A stretch of 64,000 nt of DNA from positions 89,189,652-89,253,651 of the forward strand of contig OV050030.1 of assembly GCA_920105625.2 (NCBI GenBank), given 5' to 3'. The position numbers were made by a program, and so were the translations under genes. How positions within the stretch are numbered: position 1 is the stretch's first letter; each line of letters starts with the position of its first letter. Positions 30,947-43,066 of this stretch are shown piece after piece. This DNA is from Clusia tigrina. Its lineage: Eukaryota > Arthropoda > Insecta > Diptera > Clusiidae. Below the pieces are notes generated by a model that had not been told where the DNA came from, did no database searches, and saw only the letters and a list, made by a program, of their open reading frames with translations.

Positions 30947-31191
30947 CTGTGAATATGAATATTAGAAAAGGTTCATTGAAAAAAATACAACAAAAAGAAA
31001 AATGTATAAGACAGTGAAACTAAGCGAAAAGTATATACACACATGCATGAAGCAGTTATTGCATGGAAATATAATGCGTAAACATTAACGCCGGGAATGA
31101 AGGCGCAATCTACGGAAACGTTTGTGGAAGTAAGAATATATGTGTTTAAATAAGTAAGTATTCTGGACAAGAGGAATGCGTATGTACGTGT

Positions 31192-32326
31192 AAGTAAGTA
31201 TATAGGGACACATGATGAAAAATTGAGAATTTGCAGATATATACATACTGCAGCAGGGCACTTGTAAATATGCTTCAATATTTTCTGTTATTGCTTAGGA
31301 AATTAGAGTAGAGCATGTGGGAAATTGGAAGAATATATATGTTGAAATAAAAAGAATATGTTTAGCTTAATTTGGAAATAATTTTAGCTACAGGCAATAA
31401 AAAGTGCCTGGAATGTAAGTATGTAGTTGTATATGAGCGGGTTACAGAGTGTAGGAAAATACACTCGATTATGGTTACATACTCGTACATACTAGACGAT
31501 AATGTTAAATATTTTTAATTAATGTATAGAAATTAGATGCATGAAAGATTGAGTCATGCAATAGACAATGTTCTCACATAAACGGGTTTATCTCAAATAT
31601 TCTTGCTTATGTCGGAGGGACAAATAGATTTGCTCACAATTGAAAAATTTTAAAAGAAATGTATTAAAAAAGAAAAATGATATGAAAGCAATTATGAAAT
31701 ATTTAAACAAAAAAAATAATGATAATAAGAAGAAACTATTATATGAAGAACAAAAAAATATAGATGAAAAATATTGACTACTTAAAAGAAATTCTATTTT
31801 TCTAAAAGAATTTTGGTTCTTCGCAATTTCACAAAATAAGTACGGATTATTACATATTAAATATGCATAATATATTCGTATCTCCATAATATTTACAATT
31901 AAGGAACATCATAATTTTAAAAATTATAATTTGTGCAAAAGTTGAAATTAAAAACACAAGTAGTTTTGAAAATAATTATAATTCCAGAAATTAATTATTT
32001 AAAATCTGAAGTTATGATGAAATAAATGTAAAAATCCAAAGAAAATTTTTAATCTAATTCACAAATTAACAAAAAAAAATTGGAAATGGTCGACTAAACA
32101 TAAATATAGAAAAACATCAATGTAAAATGTTCGCTAGAAAACTAAGAAAATTATTATAAGGATGATGTGAATCGAAGCAAGAAGTTCTAGGAACAGTGAG
32201 TTTCGGAAGACGGTGCAGACTAAGGGACCAACGTGTAATGCATTTTTAAACACTTCGTGTAAATGCAGCTTATTGCAGCTAAAAGCAGTCCGTGTAATGC
32301 ACCTTAATGCACCCAAGCATACAGAC
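31192..32326. other. non-coding AT-rich DNA
   Basis: No gene recognised on either strand, and no assignable repeat. Confidence 0.5.
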
Positions 32327-33052
32327 CAAAATACATTTACCAGGTATTATTAATTGAAAGAGTTAGAGGAAAATAGTCATAATATGTGTCAAATGAGCTC
32401 TCTTAACGAATGTTCTATACGAAAACTAACTAAAAAAAGGGAAATAAATAAATTATTGTGCTTGGAATAGTATTCGAAGAATTAAGCTTAATGAGCATGA
32501 ATTTGAAGGCAGCACTTGGACATGGGTGGACCAAGTCTCAAAAAGAGGTCTTAAAAAGCCTTCAGAAATGTTTTCGTGTCTCATCAAATCATTAGAAATC
32601 ATTTTTATAGAGTTCAACGAAAAAAAATTGTGCACTGCCAGAATTTCCGTGAAAAGTTAATAGAATTAAGCACTAAAGTTAATTTTCCAAATGCGGTAAA
32701 ATAATTTTTTTTTAAATGTCGAATGTATTTTAGAATTAAATTTTCAAATAAAAAATTAGCAGCTAAAAAAAATGGAAAAATAAATATTTAAAATATAATT
32801 TTAAGTTATATTAGTTTTTATATGTGTGTATGTATAATTTTGTTTTTAAATAATAATAAATGAAAAAAACCCAAAAAAATATAGGGCATTTGAGTTTTCA
32901 CTTATTACGAAAAAAACTGCAAAGGCCAAAAATAGCGGCCAAAATTTACAAAAGAAGAACATTGTAAATTCATTTTGACACTTATTATGTCTGAGAGAAA
33001 ATGACATTTGGAGAGCGGTCTTCTATTAATAATACCTGGTAAATGTATTTTG
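32327..33052 (+). mobile_element. ~730-bp TIR DNA element, copy 1
   Basis: Ends CAAAATACATTTACCAGGTA… and its inverse …TACCTGGTAAATGTATTTTG. The inverted match continues imperfectly for ~80 bp (…GTCATAATATGTGTCAAAT versus GACATAATAAGTGTCAAAAT). The interior resembles the C-terminal part of a transposase (WTWVDQVSK-GGL-KPSEMF near 32520) but is short and broken. The sequence GGCATGACC (33053-33061) on its right also flanks the left of copy 2, suggesting an 8-9 bp target duplication as in P or hAT elements. Confidence 0.75.
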
Positions 33053-33263
33053 GGCATGACCCAAAATGAAAATTGGTTTGTGAACACAACTGATACAAGA
33101 ATACCTAATGACATACACAGTTTCCCACTATTCAAAAGTATAGCAGACGGAGAAAATTCCATACAAACTGTTAGCAATAAAGAGGAGCAGGAAACGCAGA
33201 GAACTAATTTTATAACGCTGATACACACTAAAGCAAGGAACAAGACTAGACAGAAGAGAGAAA

Positions 33264-33562
33264 TTGGTTAATCATACCGTAAATGGAGCTAAATTATTTT
33301 TAAAAAATAACCCAAATATTCTAATACTTAAGGCCGATAAAGGGAATAAGACGGACTACGACAAAAAAATGAAAGAAATGTTGAATGACATTACCAAATT
33401 CCAAGTACTGAAACGAGACCCCACTTCAACATTACAGCAAAAAAACAATGACTTAGTAGATAATTTAAATAAAAATGGGATAATAACAAATTACGAAAAA
33501 CAAAAGTTAACTACTAAAATAACATTAGCACCACGAATATATGGGTTACCAAAAATACATAA
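33264..33562 (+). pseudogene. Penelope pol, N-terminal to early reverse transcriptase
   Basis: The frame reads LILKADKGNKTDYDKKMKEM … PTSTLQQKNNDLVDNLNK … APRIYGLPKIHKE, the classic start of a Penelope-type reverse transcriptase. A few residues are missing after KADKGNK. It stops at LPKIHKE, exactly before the residues with which the 34168 segment opens (PLRPICSSINSPSYG). Confidence 0.8.
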
Positions 33563-34102
33563 AGAATGAGAACAGCATTATTCTATTCACTCTGTGAGTA
33601 TACTCGTTCTTTATTGTGTGTATACGGATCCAAAATGAGTGAATGCTAAAAACGAACAAATACAGCAGATACTTCCTATAAAAATAACAAAACAGAGAGA
33701 GTAATTGCTTGATGATTAAAATTGTTTCGAATAGCGGGTGCACTGAAGTAGGTGCACTAGTAACCGAAACATACGAAACCATTCGTGCAGACCTCTACTG
33801 GGTACCGCTTCCTCCTAACAATTATAGATACATTTTAAAAATTTGCCTGGGCTTCTTAAAACGAAAAATGCTGCTGATGTCACTGAGGGTATGAGAATTA
33901 TATTAGTTTTGAGAAGAATACTAACACATTTACAAACTGACGACGGTCAAGAATTCTTCAACAGTAAATTGAACAATTTTATGAAAGAATGTCGCATTAA
34001 TCATTACTCAACACCTAGCCTTTTAAAGGCATCAATTGTTGAACGTTTTAATAGAACTCTCAAAGCAATGATGTGGACTAATGGATAAAAATTGAATTAA
34101 TG
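33563..34102 (+). pseudogene. Polinton/Maverick-type integrase fragment within the Penelope region
   Basis: The frame 33843-34088 reads LLKTKNAADVTEGM, then THLQTDDGQEFFNSKLNNFM and YSTPSLLKASIVERFNRTLK. This has the second Asp and the Glu of a retroviral-type DDE integrase, in wording typical of Polinton/Maverick integrases of insects. The first Asp and chromodomain are missing. Upstream (33709-33840) TETYETIRADLYWVPLPPN may be more of the same composite. It looks like a scrap captured at a Penelope junction. Confidence 0.55.
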
Positions 34103-34167
34103 AATTGGTTTTTGTAACGAGTTCAAGGTCCAAAAATTAAAATTATTTTTATTATTATTTAATTAAA
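34103..34167 (-). repeat. 65-bp inverted copy of the Penelope 3' end
   Basis: The reverse complement equals 35803-35867 with one mismatch. It sits immediately before the 5'-truncated Penelope body (34168). Short inverted pieces of the 3' end at the 5' boundary are a known feature of Penelope-type insertions. Confidence 0.85.
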
Positions 34168-35580
34168 GACCACTAAGACCTATTTGTTCATCTATTAACT
34201 CACCATCATACGGATTATGCAAATATATAGTAAACATATTAAAAAACTTGACGGTAGAATCTGAATACAACATAAAAGACGCAGTACAGTTTAAAAACAA
34301 GATGAACAATGCACATATATACGATGACGAAATTATGGTTTCATTTGACGTTGTGTCTCTATTTCCCAGCATCCCAATTGACTACGCTATAGGAATTATA
34401 AGTAAAAAATGGGACATTATACAGCAACATACACACATGACAAAGGAATTATTTATGGAAATATTGCAATTTTCCATAAAAGAAAATAGATATTTTAAAT
34501 ATAAGGACAAAATTTATACACAACGCATTGGTATGCCAATGGGTTCGCCGGCATCACCCATAATAGCGGACATAGTAATGGAAGAAATATTGGACAAATT
34601 AATGAAAAGTGGATATAACCCTGGATCTTTGACCAAGTATGTAGATGACATTTTCGCAATTGTCAAGAAAAATGAAATACTAAACACATTAAATAAGCTA
34701 AACAATTGTCACAAAACAATAAAATTTACAATAGAAGAAGAATAAGATGGACAATTGCCATACTTGGACATGCTCCTGGTTAGAAAACATAATAGGATAA
34801 AAGTAAATTGGTATCAAAAACCAAATGCGTCGGGTAGAATAATTAATTTTTACTCAAAACACCCAAAAAGAATAATTGTCAACACGGCGACATATCTAAT
34901 ACCTAGAATACTAACAATTAGCGACAAAGTGTTTCACAAGGAAAATATTACAAAAATAAAGACGATTTTAAAGATTAACGATTTCCCGAATAGAATACAT
35001 AACAGACTTATTAAAAACCATAAAGGGACAAAGGACAATACTAAAATAGAGAGGACAATAAAAATATACAAGTCAATGACATACACAAGGGAATTTTCAG
35101 AACGATTCAAAACATCGAATATGTACAATAAAGAAAAGTTCCAAATAGCACATAAAACGAATAACACATTGCAACAACTATGTATATACCAACACAAAAA
35201 GTACGATCGACAAATTAGATAAGGCGCACGTGATATACAAAATTAATTGTTGTGGAGACGGGTCCAATTTATGCGACAAAGTATATATTGGTACGACCAA
35301 AAACAAATTAAGGACGAGAATATCAGCGCACAAATCGGATAGGAAAAACAGAAGCACAGCACTAGAACCAAAAACGGCACTTGCAGATCAATGTGCTCGT
35401 ACTGGACATCACCCGAACTTCGAAGAAGCACAGCTATTACAACAAGAACAACATTACAACAAACGATACCTACTGGAAATGCTACATATCACCAACATAC
35501 CAACAAAACAAAGACTTAATTATAAAACGGACACGGATAGCGGTGCACACATATATAGAAAAATTGTACGAGACAAGTAA
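34168..35580 (+). pseudogene. Penelope reverse transcriptase and GIY-YIG endonuclease
   Basis: Reverse transcriptase landmarks: VSFDVVSLFPSIPIDYAI, then RIGMPMGSPASPIIADIVME and catalytic YVDD in TKYVDDIFAI. A stop after IEEE (34743) precedes LPYLDMLLVRK and WYQKPNASGRIINFYS in the same frame to 35222. After another break, the frame 35230-35580 has the endonuclease with VIYKINCC … KVYIGTTKNKLRTRISAHKS, the GIY-YIG pattern. Penelope enzymes prime reverse transcription at the cut site. Two stops and the lost N-terminus make this copy inactive. Confidence 0.88.
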
Positions 35581-36436
35581 ACATTCAAAATAACAACAAC
35601 AAACACAAACAGCTGACCGTAGACAAATTAAGACCACCGTTAGGCAGGTAATTATATTTAGTCTGTAATTTACATTTAAGTTGACAGATCAGAAAATTGT
35701 AAGTGTCAATATATTTATTGAATTGAAACATTTTTTATATAATTATCATTAATTGTAGACCCTGAGGATGGTTTCCGGAGGAAACCGAAATATTGGGAAC
35801 TTTTTAATTAAATAATAATAAAAATAATTTTTATTTTTGGACCTTGAACTCGTTACAAAAACCAATTTATTAAATTTCAACCGGAGGTCGAGAATCGTTT
35901 AAACATATTTAAAGAACGGAGAGTACGCCGAAAATACACTCACAATATGAAGCTGTATAATCACATAAAACACACCTACAACAACAACATAAAAAATGTA
36001 TTCAAAGACATAAATTAATAAGGCAGACAAACGCAAAAATTAGGTCTTCAATCCGTTTCTTAATACGATGCAGGAAAGCAGGATTAACACCAATTTTCAT
36101 CAACAATATGATTAAAAATGTAAAAAACCACACTAAATAACAATAACAGAGTTTCATCAAAAAATACATCTGTGTTGGAGCAGCACATCAAAGGTTTTCA
36201 CACCCGAATACTTAGTTTGACAATAAAACATAAACACGAACTACTAAAAACCAACAAAAAAGAATTAGCAATAATAACAACAAAACTAAAAGAACAGAAT
36301 GACTGGCGAGGATGCCCAATTGTTTTTTGAGAGTGAGAGAACATTACAAAACAGACTGCTTAACGAGATAAACAACAGACATAACAACAAATATATCAGA
36401 TTACGAACTAACGAGAGAGAGTATGTAGGCATGACC

Positions 36437-37165
36437 CAAAATACATTTACCAGGTATTATTAATTGAGAGAGTGAGAGGAAAACAGTCATAATATGTGTC
36501 AAATCTGCTCTCTTAATGAATGTTGTATACGAAAACAAACTAAAAAAGGGAAATAAATAAATTATTGTGCTTGGAATATTATTCGAAGACTTAAGCTTAA
36601 TGAGCATGAATTTGAAGGCAGCACTTGGACATGGGTGGACCAAGTCTCAAAAGGAGGTCTTAGGAAGCCTTCAGAAATGTTTTTGTGTCTCATCAAATCA
36701 TTAGAAATCATTTTTATAGAGTTCAACGGAAATAAAATTGTGCACTGCCAGAATTTCCGTGAAAAGTTAATGGAATTAAGCACTGAAGTTAATTTACCAA
36801 ATGCGGTAAAAAACATGTCGAATGTATTTTCGAATTAAATTTTTAAATAGAAGATTAGCAACCCAAAAAAAAAACAACAATAATAGGCAGTAATAAATTA
36901 TTAAAAATATTATTTCAAGTTGTATTAGTTGTTATATGTGTGTATGTATAATTTATTTTTTAAATAATAATAAATGAAAAAAACCCATAAAAGTAAAGTG
37001 AATTTGAGATTTTACTTATTACGAAAAAAACTGCAAGCCAAAAATAGCGGCCAAAATTTACGAAAGAAGCAACATTGTTTATTCATTTTGACACTTATTA
37101 TGACTGAAAGAAAATGACATTTGGAGAGCGGGCTTCTATTAATAATACCTGGTAAATGTATTTTG
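36437..37165 (+). mobile_element. ~730-bp TIR DNA element, copy 2
   Basis: Same ends and interior as copy 1, offset by 4110 bp, with a few percent to ten percent divergence. The frame 36635-36838 (MDQVSKGGLRKPSEMFLCLI … NGNKIVHCQNFREKL) is open in this copy. The wording suggests the end of a cut-and-paste transposase. I cannot assign the superfamily firmly. Confidence 0.75.
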
Positions 37166-39300
37166 AGGACTGTATAGACCAGAGAATATGAGAAATGAAA
37201 CTTACTTATACATTCACAGAATACACTTGGATTGCTGGCTATTTTTTCGCCATTGGATGTAAACAAACCAATTTTTCATTCCCCACTGGCTGTAAATAAA
37301 CTGGTGAGTTTCGGAAAAAACACTATTTGGGGTTGTCGTTCGTTAATATATTAATAGTATTCTCATTCCAAAAAGTACCAAATTCAATTTAGTGAATACT
37401 ATTTCTGATTAATTACTAATATTAGATACACTACTCTATATGCTAAAATAAATTTATTAAAACTTTTATTTAATTCTTATATTAATTTATAATTTTTGGC
37501 ATGTTTATTCTTTTTAATGAACTTAATACCAACAAAAGTACAAAAAAGCAACACAATTCTGTACGTATATTTAATTAAATAAATGTTATATACTTTGTTT
37601 TTGTTTTGAAACAACTATTTTTGAGGGCATTTTAATTTCAATTCATAGCTAAAAATCTAATGAATACAAGATATATTCCATGCTAATTGCAATATATTTG
37701 TCAAATTTTAAAATTCCAATGCAAAAGCAGTATTTAAATATATGAATTCTGTGGAATTTTGTAAATGAAAATATATATATAATGCTTCTGCGAAAGCATG
37801 TCTACATTTAACAATGTATTCAGTATTATTTCAATTACTAATTTTCATATAAATAGAATTGATAATTTGTATAATTTCGTTATTTTTTTTATTATTATTG
37901 AGAATTCGTTTCACAAAAACCCAATTAGCTAAATTACAAACAACAAAAAACAAATACCATGTAGCGTACAAAATCTTATCTACATGGAATTACTCAACAT
38001 GTTGTCAAAATTCATACAATTTAAGGAATCGCTCAATGCCGTGTATGCAAGCAATACTATAATATACTCTAATTTTATTACTATAGTCTTGCAAGAAACA
38101 TTTAATTAAATACGTTGACTTCTTTTAGTTAAATATTGCTTCAGAATTTATCAAAAGACTATATAAAAATCAATAAAATCAACCAACAAAAATCAATAAA
38201 AATAAAAAAATTCTTAACAACCAATTAAGAAAAATAATCGTAATGGGCAATCCAGGGCGAGCTCGCAGAAAAAGTTCACCATTTTCGATTCTGGCGTCCA
38301 GTGCCTTAAACGGAAACTAAAGCATTTAATATTTTGTAGAGTGAAGTAGTGATTGAGAGTGATTTTAAAAGTGAAATTAAAAAGTGTAATTTCAGAAGCA
38401 GTGAATTACAATTAGAAATTGTTTATAAATTTGTAATTGAAGCTAAACTTATTATTACAGAGCAAATATATAGATGTCTGAACAGCGGAAGTGTGTCCTT
38501 CGATGCAATGGGTGGCAAAAGTTCTTATATTAAAATATATGTTTTTTGGTTGTTAAAATGTCTTGTATTATAGTGCTGCATTTGCTTTAGTAGATGCGAT
38601 ACATATTTCCTTTTTTCGTGTGTTATTTAGTTTGTTTTGACAAAAAAAAGGTATTTTATTGTATGTATGTACATATATTAAAGTTTTCCCAGTAAACTAG
38701 AGATTTACAGGCAGACTAATATTGATTTATATAAGCAGATTAATACAAATTAAGATATTTCCTTATTTTCAAATAGGAGGGCGAAATGAATGGAGATTTT
38801 GGGTGGGGTTTTTCCGGGAAAAATTATTTATTTATGTAGTTATAGATTTATTTTTAGATATGTAATGTATAAAAAAGCTAAATTTGCATTAATATATATA
38901 TGGGACTGGATAAAAAAATAATTTAAATATTGTTGCATACAAATTTTTCATATTATTAATCTTATTCTGTATTATATTTTTATTCCGCTTTACTATTTGG
39001 ACTGATTGTTCCTTTTTTTCTTTTCCTACTACAATTTCGTAATATGAAATTTTTAGTACAATGGCACCCGTTTTTTCGAGGTGAACACACATATACTGCA
39101 TATGTTTTTTTTCATACGGTAAAAAAATTGACGTTTAATTTACAGCCCTATGCACCAGTACATACTACAACCGGCCGGCTGTTAACATAAAGCTAATTCC
39201 TTCGATTGCTATGATTGAAATTCGTTTCAAATTCAGAAATAAAGTTTAAAAAATAATATACCCACATTCATATACATACACACCTATGTTGTTACCAGTA
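37166..39300. other. non-coding AT-rich DNA
   Basis: No gene recognised in about 2.1 kb. At 38474 a short frame MSEQRKCVLRCNGWQK follows an ACAG acceptor-like site, but it is too short to identify. Confidence 0.45.
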
Positions 39301-41279
39301 GCGATGTAATCATGCCCCTGAGGAGAATCGCTGACAACAAAGCTCCCGGTCTAGATGGCATCCCAAATGTGGCAGTAAAAGCGGCAATAGAGGCAAGGCC
39401 AGAGGCTTTTGCTTTGATGTACAATACGTGCATAAAGGAAGGGATATTCCCAGACAGATGGAAACAGCAGCGACTGGTACTACTGCTCAAGACGGGAAAG
39501 CTACCAGACCAACCCTCAGCATATCGACCATTGTGCATGTTAGACACGATAGGAAAAATTTTGGAGCGGATTATCTGCGAACGACTCCAGGAGGCGGTCG
39601 AAAAACATGGTTGGCTTTCAGACTGTCAATATGGTTTCCGAAGGGGACGTTCGACGGTAGATACCATTCAGCCCACAAAGGTCATAGCCCGTGAAGCAAC
39701 AAGTGGCAAGCGATAGCGAGGAGGTACAAAGAAGTATTGCGCGGTGGTGACGCTGGAAGTAAAAAATGCGTTCAACTCAGCGAGCTGGCCTCTAATTATG
39801 AAAGCACTTCGGAGATTCTGCGTTCCGGTGTAATTACAAAGGTTGATATCCAGCTACTTCCAGAACAGAGTACTGATATACGACACTGATGAGGGCGTTC
39901 GTCGCTCTGTAGTCAATGGTGGCGTCCCACAAGGATCTGTACTCGGCCCTATCCTGTGGAACATCATGTATGATGGCATACTCCGCTTGGACCTACCAAT
40001 GGATGTAACGCTACTCGGGTACGCAGACGACATCGCAATGGTGGCGGTTGCAAAACATATCCACACACTGCAGAACAGATGCAATGACGCAATTGGGTGT
40101 GTTATGGAATGGCTCACTAGTGCAAAGCTGGAACTGGCCGCACATAAAACAGAGGCGGTACTACTGAGTACGAGGAAAATAACCGAGAGGTTCACCATCA
40201 CAGTGGGAAGCCATCAGATCGCATCCCAACAACAACTTCGGTACCTGGGAGTCATTATTGACTCCAAGCTCACCTTCAAAGAGCATCTGAAAACAGTCTG
40301 CGAAAAGGCCACGAGATTAAACGGAGCACTTACACGCATGATGCCGAATATTGGAGGCCCACGCTCAAGTCACCGGAGATTGCTATCGACGGTTACTAGC
40401 TCCATCATTTGTATGCCGCGCCAATCTGGGTGGAAGCCACTAAGGTGAAAGCCTTCATTAAATGCATCCAGTCAGTATATAGGCTGAGCGCACTACGCGT
40501 GGCTAGCGCATTTCGCAGTGTATCGGACGAAGCAATAGGTATAATAAGCCGCAAACCACCCATTGACTTGCTGGCGAAGGAGGTACACCGGCTCTACAAG
40601 CAGAGGGCGAGACCCACAAACATCGACAAAGCAGCGGAAAGAAAAACACCATTGCGGTAGGGCAACAGAGGTGGGACCAATCCGAAAAGGGTCGATGGAC
40701 CTTCATGCTGATCCCTCACATCACACCATGGGTAATAACCATGGGCACGGGGAACTGAACTACTACGTCACACAGTTGCTATCTGGTCACGGCTGCTTTA
40801 AGAAGTACCTCCATGAGAGAAAGTATGAGGAAGACTGTCCGTACTGCCCTGGGGTGCACGAGAACGCACAGCACGTGGTTTTCGACTGCCCACACTTCAA
40901 AGGCACCCGGGATCAACTGAGTGCTGTCCTCGATGAACCACCAACAATGGACCTCTGTGACCACATGTGCGATACGCTCGTCAAGTGGGAAGCAGTTTGC
41001 TCGGCAGCGGTCACCATCATGAAGGCGCTGTGAATCGCAGAACGAGTGCGTAGCGCTGAACGTAGACGCCAGCGCCTCTCCGATACTGAGACACACAGGA
41101 CTGACATTATGACAGACCTAATACTGACGTGTGAGCAGTAAATGCTCTTACGGCCTCCCGACGTAAAACCTAATCAGTGTCTCCGGGGGGAATCGCCGTA
41201 ATGACGAGAGGAGGTTTTAGCGGAGTTAGAGTCCCGCACTGACGGGGTTCTGACTTTAGATGTTTTCCTCTCTCGTTAA
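39301..41279 (+). mobile_element. R1-like non-LTR retrotransposon, 5'-truncated
   Basis: Contains the second half of ORF2 (reverse transcriptase to C-terminal zinc knuckle) and a GC-rich 3' UTR with GGAGGTTTTAGCGGAGTTAG and CCCGCACTGACGGGG, then a short A-rich tail at 41280. The wording of RT and 3' UTR fits the R1/LOA group, without RNase H. ACACCTATG (39283) and ACACATATG (41290) near the two ends could be a decayed target duplication. Confidence 0.8.
39312..41033 (+). pseudogene. R1-like ORF2: reverse transcriptase and CCHC C-terminus
   Basis: Starts within RT: NKAPGLDGIPNVAVKAA, then SAYRPLCMLDTIGKILERII, then YGFRRGRSTVDTI. In the same frame, in-frame stops occur at 39714-39716 and near 39831. 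It continues with VNGGVPQGSVLGPILWN and catalytic YADD in LLGYADDIAMVA. A frameshift near 40410 leads to YAAPIWVEATKV, another near 40640, and then the zinc region CPYCPGVHENAQHVVFDCPHF. The stop is at 41031-41033. The active site is intact, but the frame has two stops and two shifts. Confidence 0.88.
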
Positions 41280-41547
41280 ATATAAAAAAAAACACATATG
41301 CCTGCCATAAAGCTGCAAGAAACCATAGAAACATTCGCACATAGTAGTAAACACACACGCGCATAAACAACGAAAAAACCAGAATGTGTATCTACAGGTT
41401 TTCCCTTGCATTAGCGAGCACACTTCGTGTATTGAGTTAATAATTTTGCCATAGTCAGCCACGCAATTTTAACTCATTTCGCTGAGTGAAGAGAGCGATG
41501 TAATATCTTTGTAGTATATTGTCTTTGATCATACTACCAAATTGATT
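41280..41547. other. non-coding DNA
   Basis: No gene or repeat recognised. The stretch is under 300 bp. Confidence 0.4.
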
Positions 41548-41930
41548 GACGTTTAAAAAAAATCTCCTACATGGTACGTGAGTTCACCGAGTTATGAAAG
41601 GTAAAAAGGAGTTCCCTACTATTAAAAATTTTAAAACCTAAAGCGTATTAGAAAATTTTAAAATGTGCTAATTTTGATATAAAAACAAGGTTTAAATTAT
41701 ACAGATTTACTTATTAATATAATTAAATAAGTTTTTTACACAATTTCTGCTTAAATGTATATAATATAAATTTTTATATAAGCACAATTTACAATTTACA
41801 AATCATTAATTTAAATAGTGTTTGTCTAAAGTAATCAGTAGACTTAGCGCTGTTTTAAAACAAATAAATGAATGCGAAATTAAAATTAGTATATTTTAAT
41901 CTGAGGATTACCTTGAAACAGATTTCCGGA
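41548..41930 (+). repeat. AT-rich dispersed repeat, uninterrupted copy
   Basis: GACGTTTAAAAAAAATCTCC… through AAATAAATGAATGCGAAATT…AGTATATTTT matches 58915-59153 followed by 60649-60755 at an estimated 88%. It carries no coding frame. It serves as an intact reference showing that the right-hand copy is split. Sequence from 41931 to 42161 is unassigned. Confidence 0.8.
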
Positions 41931-42161
41931 TATTAGATTTATTTATAACAATTAAAATGTTGCGAGTATATAATTACATTTCGTTTTGTAAAATATTGTA
42001 TTGTTATTCGATTCCAATTATTTGCTATTATGTTATGTAGTTTTATTAGTTTATATTCATTAGAAAGAAGAAACCAAATTAAAAAAATTAGACTTATTAA
42101 GTAATTACCAGTTAAATAAGTATTAACAAATTTATGCTTTCAATATATTGAGTATAATTCG

Positions 42162-42892
42162 TCAAGAATGATAAAATAGAAGATTGCGCCATGCGCAGGT
42201 CCGCTATTCCTCTCTCGACAAAAACACAGCACAGCTGATTGGCTGTGACGTCAAAAGGCGCTTTGAAATATTTTTTGTATATGAAAAATGCATGTACAAA
42301 GGCAATAATATATGAATTAAAATGATTTTAATTCTTTTTAATAATATATAACTTGACAAATGCACTTGCTAGTAAATGAATACAAATTATTGAAAAACTC
42401 GTTCGATAAAAGGTAATTAAGCAGCGGATTAAGCAGATTTTCATGTACCAAAAAAGAAAAAATGAATTCGTGTAGTGATTTAATACATATAAATATATTA
42501 ATATTATATAAATACACATATATTTAATAAATACACACATATTAGAATTTCATTTCCCATAATTATTTCATTTTATATTCCCATTATTGCACCAAAACAG
42601 TAAATAAAAACTTTCACAACACAAATTTAACCAACAAATTATTGAATAGAACAAAAATTTTAATGCCAAATCAATTAAAATATATTATTTCACATTTATT
42701 TATATAAATATTATTATAAAATGTGATAAATATTAAAATATTTAATATTGAACACAAATTATCACATTTCTCATACAAAAATGTATGCATTTTGGCTGTT
42801 CTCTCTTTTCGTGTGCGCCTTATGACGAGATGCGCAGAGAGAGGAAATTTTCGTACCAGCATTGGCGCAATCTTCTATTTTATCATTCTTGA
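42162..42892. mobile_element. MITE-like element with terminal inverted repeats
   Basis: Ends TCAAGAATGATAAAATAGAA… / …TTCTATTTTATCATTCTTGA. The inverted match is perfect for about 30 bp and continues imperfectly for ~30 more (GCGCCA…CCTCTCTC). There is no coding capacity in 731 bp. TAATTC occurs on both flanks (42155-42160 and 42893-42898, the left one separated by one base), a possible target duplication. Confidence 0.75.
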
Positions 42893-43066
42893 TAATTCCT
42901 AATATTAGTAATTTTCCCCCTCCCTGTCAAAAGTTGCAAGTTTTAGTCAGAGAAATTTCTGCTGGCAAAAATGGTAAAACTGTCAAACTGATCAGCTGAC
43001 AAGAAATTTAACAACATCAAGTTCTTACAAATAAATTTATTTTATATTAGAATTTAAAGCGAAAAC

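Larger units (their letters stand above)
30270..31191. repeat. 461-bp tandem duplication (30270-30730 and 30731-31191)
   Basis: Unit 1 begins CCGTTAGGTCTCTCTCTCTG and unit 2 repeats it with an offset of 461 bp. The copies differ by a few percent, scattered. Each unit contains one exon-like segment on the minus strand with flanking splice signals. Confidence 0.92.
33061..36427 (+). mobile_element. Penelope-like retroelement sequences (partial units, tandem arrangement)
   Basis: Three parts. 33061-33562 is the N-terminal pol region. 34168-35867 is the reverse transcriptase core to the GIY-YIG endonuclease and 3' end. 35868-36427 is the 5' part of a further unit, whose text (…REYVGMTQ) runs into the 33061 text across the copy-2/copy-1 junction. 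This fits tandem Penelope units interrupted by the TIR element. A 537-bp foreign piece sits at 33563-34102. Confidence 0.8.

Noticed and set aside
38474..38540. Start of a THAP-domain gene (MSEQRKCVLRCNGWQK after ACAG)
   Set aside because: Only about 16 residues with two Cys. No downstream THAP motifs were found in any frame.
42162..42892. MITE as a deletion derivative of the adjacent Harbinger
   Set aside because: The terminal repeats differ completely (TCAAGAATGATAAAA versus AAAAATGGTAAAACTG).
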